Below, piece by piece: positions 30,107 through 32,693 of a stretch of 32,693 bases of DNA (position 1 is its first letter; each line of letters opens with the position of its first letter). The stretch spans positions 1 through 32,693 of the forward strand of contig CARBES010000009.1 in assembly GCA_948944455.1 (NCBI GenBank), written 5' to 3'. The notes beneath the pieces were generated by a model. It searched no databases. It saw nothing but the letters and a program-made list of their open reading frames with translations, and was not told the origin of the DNA. Source of the DNA: an uncultured Candidatus Saccharibacteria bacterium (GTDB lineage Bacteria > Patescibacteriota > Saccharimonadia > Saccharimonadales > Saccharimonadaceae). The position numbers and the translations under genes are program-made.

Positions 30107-31312
30107 CTATTTCTCGTTGTGGTTATAATTCGAGGGCTGACCGAAGATTTTCTGGCCTTTCACCTCGTCGGGAAGATAAGATTTATCGAGATGGAAGCCA
30201 GCTTCCCATTTCTGGCCTTCGCCGAAGCCAAGATCTTTCATTAGCTTAGTCGGAGCATTGCGAAGCCAAGTCGGCACCGGCGCGCCCATGCTCTTCTCGG
30301 CCAAAGCCTGCGCCCGAGCCCAGCCGTTGTAAGTGTCACGGTTTTTTGGCGCTTTCGCCAAGACGACCGCTACGTGACTCAATATAATCCCACCTTCCGG
30401 CATGCCGACCCGCTCAATCGCTTGGAAGCAGCTCACGGCAAGATTTAGAGCAGCACTAGCGGCTAAACCAATATCCTCCGAAGCAAAAATCACCATTCGC
30501 CGGGCAATAAATTTCGGATCTTCCCCGCTCTGAACCATGCGCGCGAGGTAATAAAGCGTGGCGTCAATGTCGGAACCACGCATGGATTTGATAAAAGCCG
30601 AAATATTATCGTAATGATAATCGCCAGACTTGTCGTAGAGCGGCATCTTCTTGCCGACGGCGGTCTCAACCACCTTCTTATCGACTTTTTTCGCAAGACT
30701 AAGAGAGAGCTCGAGGTCACCCAAGGCCGAACGGGCATCACCAGCCGAGAGTTCAGCAATATAATCAATCGCCTCGTCCAAAACGCGCTTCTCAGCCCCT
30801 TCGGCTTTGATTGCGCGCTTGAGAACCTCGACGATATCGGATTTTTTGAGCGCCGAGACAATCGCTACTCGCGAACGCGAGATTAACGGCGAAATCACCT
30901 CAAAACTAGGGTTCTCGGTAGTGGCGCCGATCAAAATAATCAAGCCCGACTCGACGTGCGGAAGAAAAGCATCCTGCTGTGCCTTGTTGAAACGGTGAAT
31001 TTCGTCCACGAAGAGTACCGTACGGGTCTTAAGATTCCAGTTCACCCGAGCGCGCTCGACAACTTGCTCAATATCCGCCTTCTTAGCAGTAACCGCAGAA
31101 AGTTCAACGAAATCCGCCCGATATTCACGAGCCAGAATCCGAGCAAGCGTAGTTTTACCAGTACCGGGCGGGCCCCAGAAGATCAAATTTACCGGTTCGG
31201 CTTTGCGGACGATTTCGGTCAAGATTTTGCCATCACCGATAATTGCGTCTTGACCGACGACCTCGTCAAGGGTCTGAGGACGCATGCGCTCCGCTAATGG
31301 CACCCGATTCAT
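30107..31312 (-). CDS. rarA: Replication-associated recombination protein RarA (MgsA)
   Basis: This AAA+ clamp-loader-like ATPase acts at stalled replication forks. The 401 aa show Walker A GPPGTGKT (47-54), Walker B FVDEIHRF (101-108), sensor 1 LIGATTENPSFE, and arginine-finger region SRSRV. The C-terminal tetramerisation part contains KSMRGSDIDATLYYLARM and FASEDIGLA, then the typical ending with WLRNAPTKLMKDLGFG. Length is normal for bacteria. TATAAT ends 6 nt before the ATG with no Shine-Dalgarno, so the mRNA is probably leaderless. Confidence 0.96.
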   Translation of the reverse strand: MNRVPLAERMRPQTLDEVVGQDAIIGDGKILTEIVRKAEPVNLIFWGPPGTGKTTLARILAREYRADFVELSAVTAKKADIEQVVERARVNWNLKTRTVLFVDEIHRFNKAQQDAFLPHVESGLIILIGATTENPSFEVISPLISRSRVAIVSALKKSDIVEVLKRAIKAEGAEKRVLDEAIDYIAELSAGDARSALGDLELSLSLAKKVDKKVVETAVGKKMPLYDKSGDYHYDNISAFIKSMRGSDIDATLYYLARMVQSGEDPKFIARRMVIFASEDIGLAASAALNLAVSCFQAIERVGMPEGGIILSHVAVVLAKAPKNRDTYNGWARAQALAEKSMGAPVPTWLRNAPTKLMKDLGFGEGQKWEAGFHLDKSYLPDEVKGQKIFGQPSNYNHNEK

Positions 31313-31318
31313 GACTAT

Positions 31319-31324
31319 ATTATA
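31319..31324 (-). promoter_or_regulatory. rarA -10 box, leaderless configuration
   Basis: TATAGTATAATATAG on the minus strand; the TATAAT has 6 nt to the ATG at 31312. It sits just after the terminator of the upstream 36-aa ORF. Confidence 0.75.
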
Positions 31325-31328
31325 CTAT

Positions 31329-31363
31329 AAAAATTGCTCCAGCCCACAAGGAACCGGGGCAGG
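31329..31363 (-). terminator. Terminator of the 36-aa ORF
   Basis: CCTGCCC and GGGCTGG (one T-T mismatch) with an 11-nt loop, then AGCAATTTTTA on the minus strand. It begins 2 nt after the stop. Confidence 0.65.
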
Positions 31364-31364
31364 A

Positions 31365-31475
31365 CTAGCAAAGTTGCAGTTTAAGCCACCGGTCGGAGTC
31401 GCGTACCCGAGCACTGGTCTTTTCGACGCTGTTCCACGGTTCATCACCCTTTTTCTTCTTGGAGAAAAGATTCAT
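31365..31475 (-). CDS. Small ORF of 36 aa (promoter-module gene 4)
   Basis: MNLFSKKKKGDEPW begins a 36-residue product that is basic at the N-terminus, has two Trp and ends LKLQLC. AAAGGAG lies 9 nt before the ATG, a full copy of the promoter module lies about 145 nt upstream, and a terminator follows the stop. Such complete signals around so short a frame argue that it is translated. No membrane segment; function unknown. It might also be a leader peptide or an sRNA with a fortuitous frame. Confidence 0.6.
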   Translation of the reverse strand: MNLFSKKKKGDEPWNSVEKTSARVRDSDRWLKLQLC

Positions 31476-31584
31476 AATATGCGCTCCTTTCGTCTTCATA
31501 TGTCTTGGTCATGAGGTCATGTCTGAAAAATGATAAGATGACTATTTTACGAAATAAACTTTGCTAGTTCTAAAAGAATCATGA

Positions 31585-31610
31585 GCATGGCAAAAAATAC
31601 GCTACCATGC
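31585..31610 (-). promoter_or_regulatory. Hairpin in the P4 leader
   Basis: GCATGG and CCATGC with a 14-nt AT-rich loop, near the start of the 36-aa ORF's leader of about 140 nt. It has no sequence match to the P1/P2 leader hairpin. Confidence 0.45.
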
Positions 31611-31620
31611 GCACACCTTA

Positions 31621-31649
31621 ATTGTAGCACAGATTATGCTTTTTGTCAA
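31621..31649 (-). promoter_or_regulatory. Promoter module P4
   Basis: TTGACAAAA, 17-nt spacer ending ATCTGTGC, TACAAT, on the minus strand; fourth copy, driving the 36-aa ORF. Confidence 0.9.
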
Positions 31650-31738
31650 TAGGTGGGTGTTCGGTTTTTGGGGTTTTACAGGGGCAGATTTGTGGAAAAA
31701 TCATTTCAATTAGGACTAATTTTTGCGAAAAAACAAGC

Positions 31739-31766
31739 TTGACGATAAACATGGGCGTGATAAAAT
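31739..31766 (+). promoter_or_regulatory. Promoter of the candidate sRNA
   Basis: TTGACG, a 16-nt spacer and an extended -10 (TGATAAAAT) on the plus strand. No plus-strand protein gene follows within the window. Confidence 0.7.
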
Positions 31767-31772
31767 AGTTAT

Positions 31773-31883
31773 AAGAGTTCGGACGAGATCTGACGTTGAG
31801 GGTCGCCCGTAGCTCGTAAAAATTAAGCACTGGGTGGTTGAATGTGCAATAAAAAATAGCCTCTGATCTGTCAGAGGTTTTTT
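31773..31883 (+). ncRNA. Candidate small RNA of about 110 nt with its own promoter and terminator
   Basis: Three stems in series: ACGAG/CTCGT (31783-31817) enclosing GGG-tcg-CCC, GCAC/GTGC (31827-31847), and the terminator CCTCTGA-tctg-TCAGAGG (31860-31877) followed by TTTTTT. There is no ORF with a ribosome site. It does not show SRP, 6S, tmRNA or known riboswitch signatures. In the 530-nt gene-free stretch 31476-32007 this, P4 with its leader, and the hairpin at 31962 are all that I can call. Confidence 0.6.
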
Positions 31884-31961
31884 GATGAGTTTAGATAGTT
31901 TGCTGAATGGGCTTAGAGATTCTCGGTTTTTGAGGTTTCTGTTTTCTTGTGAGCTATAGCC

Positions 31962-31993
31962 AACAAAGCCGCCTAGGACCGGACGGCTTTGTT
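31962..31993. terminator. Terminator hairpin of the rubredoxin-fusion gene
   Basis: AACAAAGCCG and CGGCTTTGTT, 10-bp perfect arms with a 12-nt loop, 15 nt past the stop at 32008. T-tracts are weak on both sides. Confidence 0.6.
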
Positions 31994-32007
31994 TATCTTT
32001 TGAGGAC

Positions 32008-32616
32008 TTAATCTTCCTTTTTCTTGAAATATGTCTTGCCGAGGCCGCAGAGTGGGCAGATAAAGTCATCTGGCACTTCGTCGCCATAGTAAACGTAGCC
32101 ACAGACCGTACAAACCCAAGCGGTTTTGCCCTGCGTCGTAGTAGTCTTCGTAAGCTCATCTTTGTGCTCTTGGTAATAAGTATAAGTCATTGGAGTAACT
32201 TTATCATCAAAGACGTCCGCTTCGACAAGCTTCCCGATATAGATCGTGTGGGTGTCGTTGTCGATCGCGTCAAATTTTTCGAACACCATGTAGCCGAGTG
32301 AATCCTTCACCACTGGCACGCCAGCGACTTCTTCGGTCTGGCATTTGGCGCATTTGTCAATGTCCTTTGAAGAGTTGAAGCCAAAAGTCTGGATGAGCTC
32401 CGGGTCCGCATTTTCGCCGAGCACCGAGAGAGCGAATTTGTCATTTTCGCTAAGTAACTTATGTGAGTGGTTGGTCTTCGCGACGGCGACCGCGACCAGC
32501 GCCTGGTCGCCACTGCCACCGACGCGCGAAACCGCATCGACCACGCAACCGCCACCCGGCACCGTCAAGATGTACATACCTTGGGTAATTTTATGAGTGA
32601 TCTTCGAGTTTTTCAT
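32008..32616 (-). CDS. Flavin reductase-like protein fused to a rubredoxin domain
   Basis: The 202-aa product has an N-terminal FMN-binding split-barrel domain (about 1-155; GMYILTVPGGG, VAVAKTNHSHKLL, FALSVLGENAD) and a C-terminal rubredoxin-like domain with CTVC (169-172) and CPLC (187-190). The 14-residue gap between the Cys pairs is the short, rubrerythrin-type spacing. An extra CAKC pair (89-92) lies in the flavin domain. This is the layout of high-molecular-weight rubredoxin, an electron donor to oxygen- or NO-reducing flavodiiron proteins in anaerobes. ATG 32616 (MKNSK) is chosen; the longer frame runs into the tRNA. The Shine-Dalgarno (GAAGGAA) is distant. Confidence 0.85.
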   Translation of the reverse strand: MKNSKITHKITQGMYILTVPGGGCVVDAVSRVGGSGDQALVAVAVAKTNHSHKLLSENDKFALSVLGENADPELIQTFGFNSSKDIDKCAKCQTEEVAGVPVVKDSLGYMVFEKFDAIDNDTHTIYIGKLVEADVFDDKVTPMTYTYYQEHKDELTKTTTTQGKTAWVCTVCGYVYYGDEVPDDFICPLCGLGKTYFKKKED

Positions 32617-32640
32617 GTAAATAATTCCTTCAAAAAACGG

Positions 32641-32693
32641 TGGTGCCCGAAATGGGACTTGAACCCATATGGATTTCTCCATTCGATTTTAAG
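32641..32693 (-). tRNA. tRNA-Leu (UAA), 3' part only
   Basis: Cut by the window edge in the anticodon arm. Visible on the minus strand: loop CTTAAAA (UAA), 3' stem TCGAA, a long variable arm (TGGA/TCCA), T arm with loop TTCAAGT, acceptor TTCGGGC, discriminator A and encoded CCA. The long variable arm with UAA and A73 fits Leu. Confidence 0.85.

Noticed and set aside
31825..31883. T-box riboswitch, from a TGGGTGG stretch before a terminator
   Set aside because: Only a 7-nt resemblance to the T-box core, no large specifier stem, and no downstream plus-strand gene to control.

Overview
The window looks like a stretch of chromosome from a Patescibacteria/CPR bacterium, most probably Candidatus Saccharibacteria (TM7). 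This is an inference from gene content, very tight packing, small membrane proteins of unknown function and AT-rich promoters. The standard code fits, since UGA is used as a stop. Recognisable genes are uvrB, ligA, hisS, glyA, ppa, rarA, lemA-htpX, an OmpR-type two-component pair, an ABC exporter, a flotillin, an ATP-grasp protein, a DsbA-like oxidoreductase and a flavin reductase-rubredoxin fusion. There are five tRNAs: Gly-GCC, Cys-GCA, Phe-GAA, Ala-CGC and a partial Leu-UAA.

Layout. 1-2.8 kb: an orphan 151-aa gene and a flotillin, both minus. 3.0-3.6 kb: a plus-strand protein with three HNH-associated repeats. 3.6-9.6 kb: minus-strand operon uvrB / DUF1287 peptidase-like / 2-hydroxyacid dehydrogenase, then ligA. 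9.7-13.5 kb: orphan 210-aa gene, lemA-htpX-membrane protein operon and a small membrane protein. 13.6-16.5 kb (plus): membrane protein, deoxyribosyltransferase-like protein, tRNA-Gly, ATP-grasp, tRNA-Cys and a structured trailer. 16.5-20.8 kb: acidic membrane protein, hisS, DsbA-like protein with its membrane partner, and an orphan membrane protein. 20.9-22.1 kb: an accessory island beside tRNA-Phe/tRNA-Ala with two headless surface-protein C-terminal cassettes in inverted orientation around a palindrome-rich core, plus a split membrane gene. 22.2-32.7 kb: orphan 433-aa gene with a long structured leader, glyA, ABC exporter, histidine kinase/response regulator, ppa, orphan membrane protein, rarA, a 36-aa ORF, a candidate sRNA, the rubredoxin fusion and tRNA-Leu.

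Expression shows two styles. Several housekeeping genes (uvrB, hisS, rarA and two membrane-protein genes) have a -10 hexamer exactly 6 nt before the ATG and no Shine-Dalgarno, which predicts leaderless mRNAs. By contrast, four genes of unknown function share one near-identical promoter: TTGACAAAA, a 17-nt spacer ending ATCTGTG, then n, then TACAAT. Their leaders are long, and two of them begin with the same hairpin plus 14-nt motif. This looks like a small regulon of orphan genes.

The strongest candidates for something new are (1) the inverted surface-protein cassette pair, (2) the four-copy promoter module and its structured leaders, (3) two structured RNA candidates at 16403-16518 and 31773-31883, (4) a ~75-residue palindrome-containing in-frame insertion in UvrB, and (5) a tRNA-Gly with a swapped 19:56 tertiary pair.
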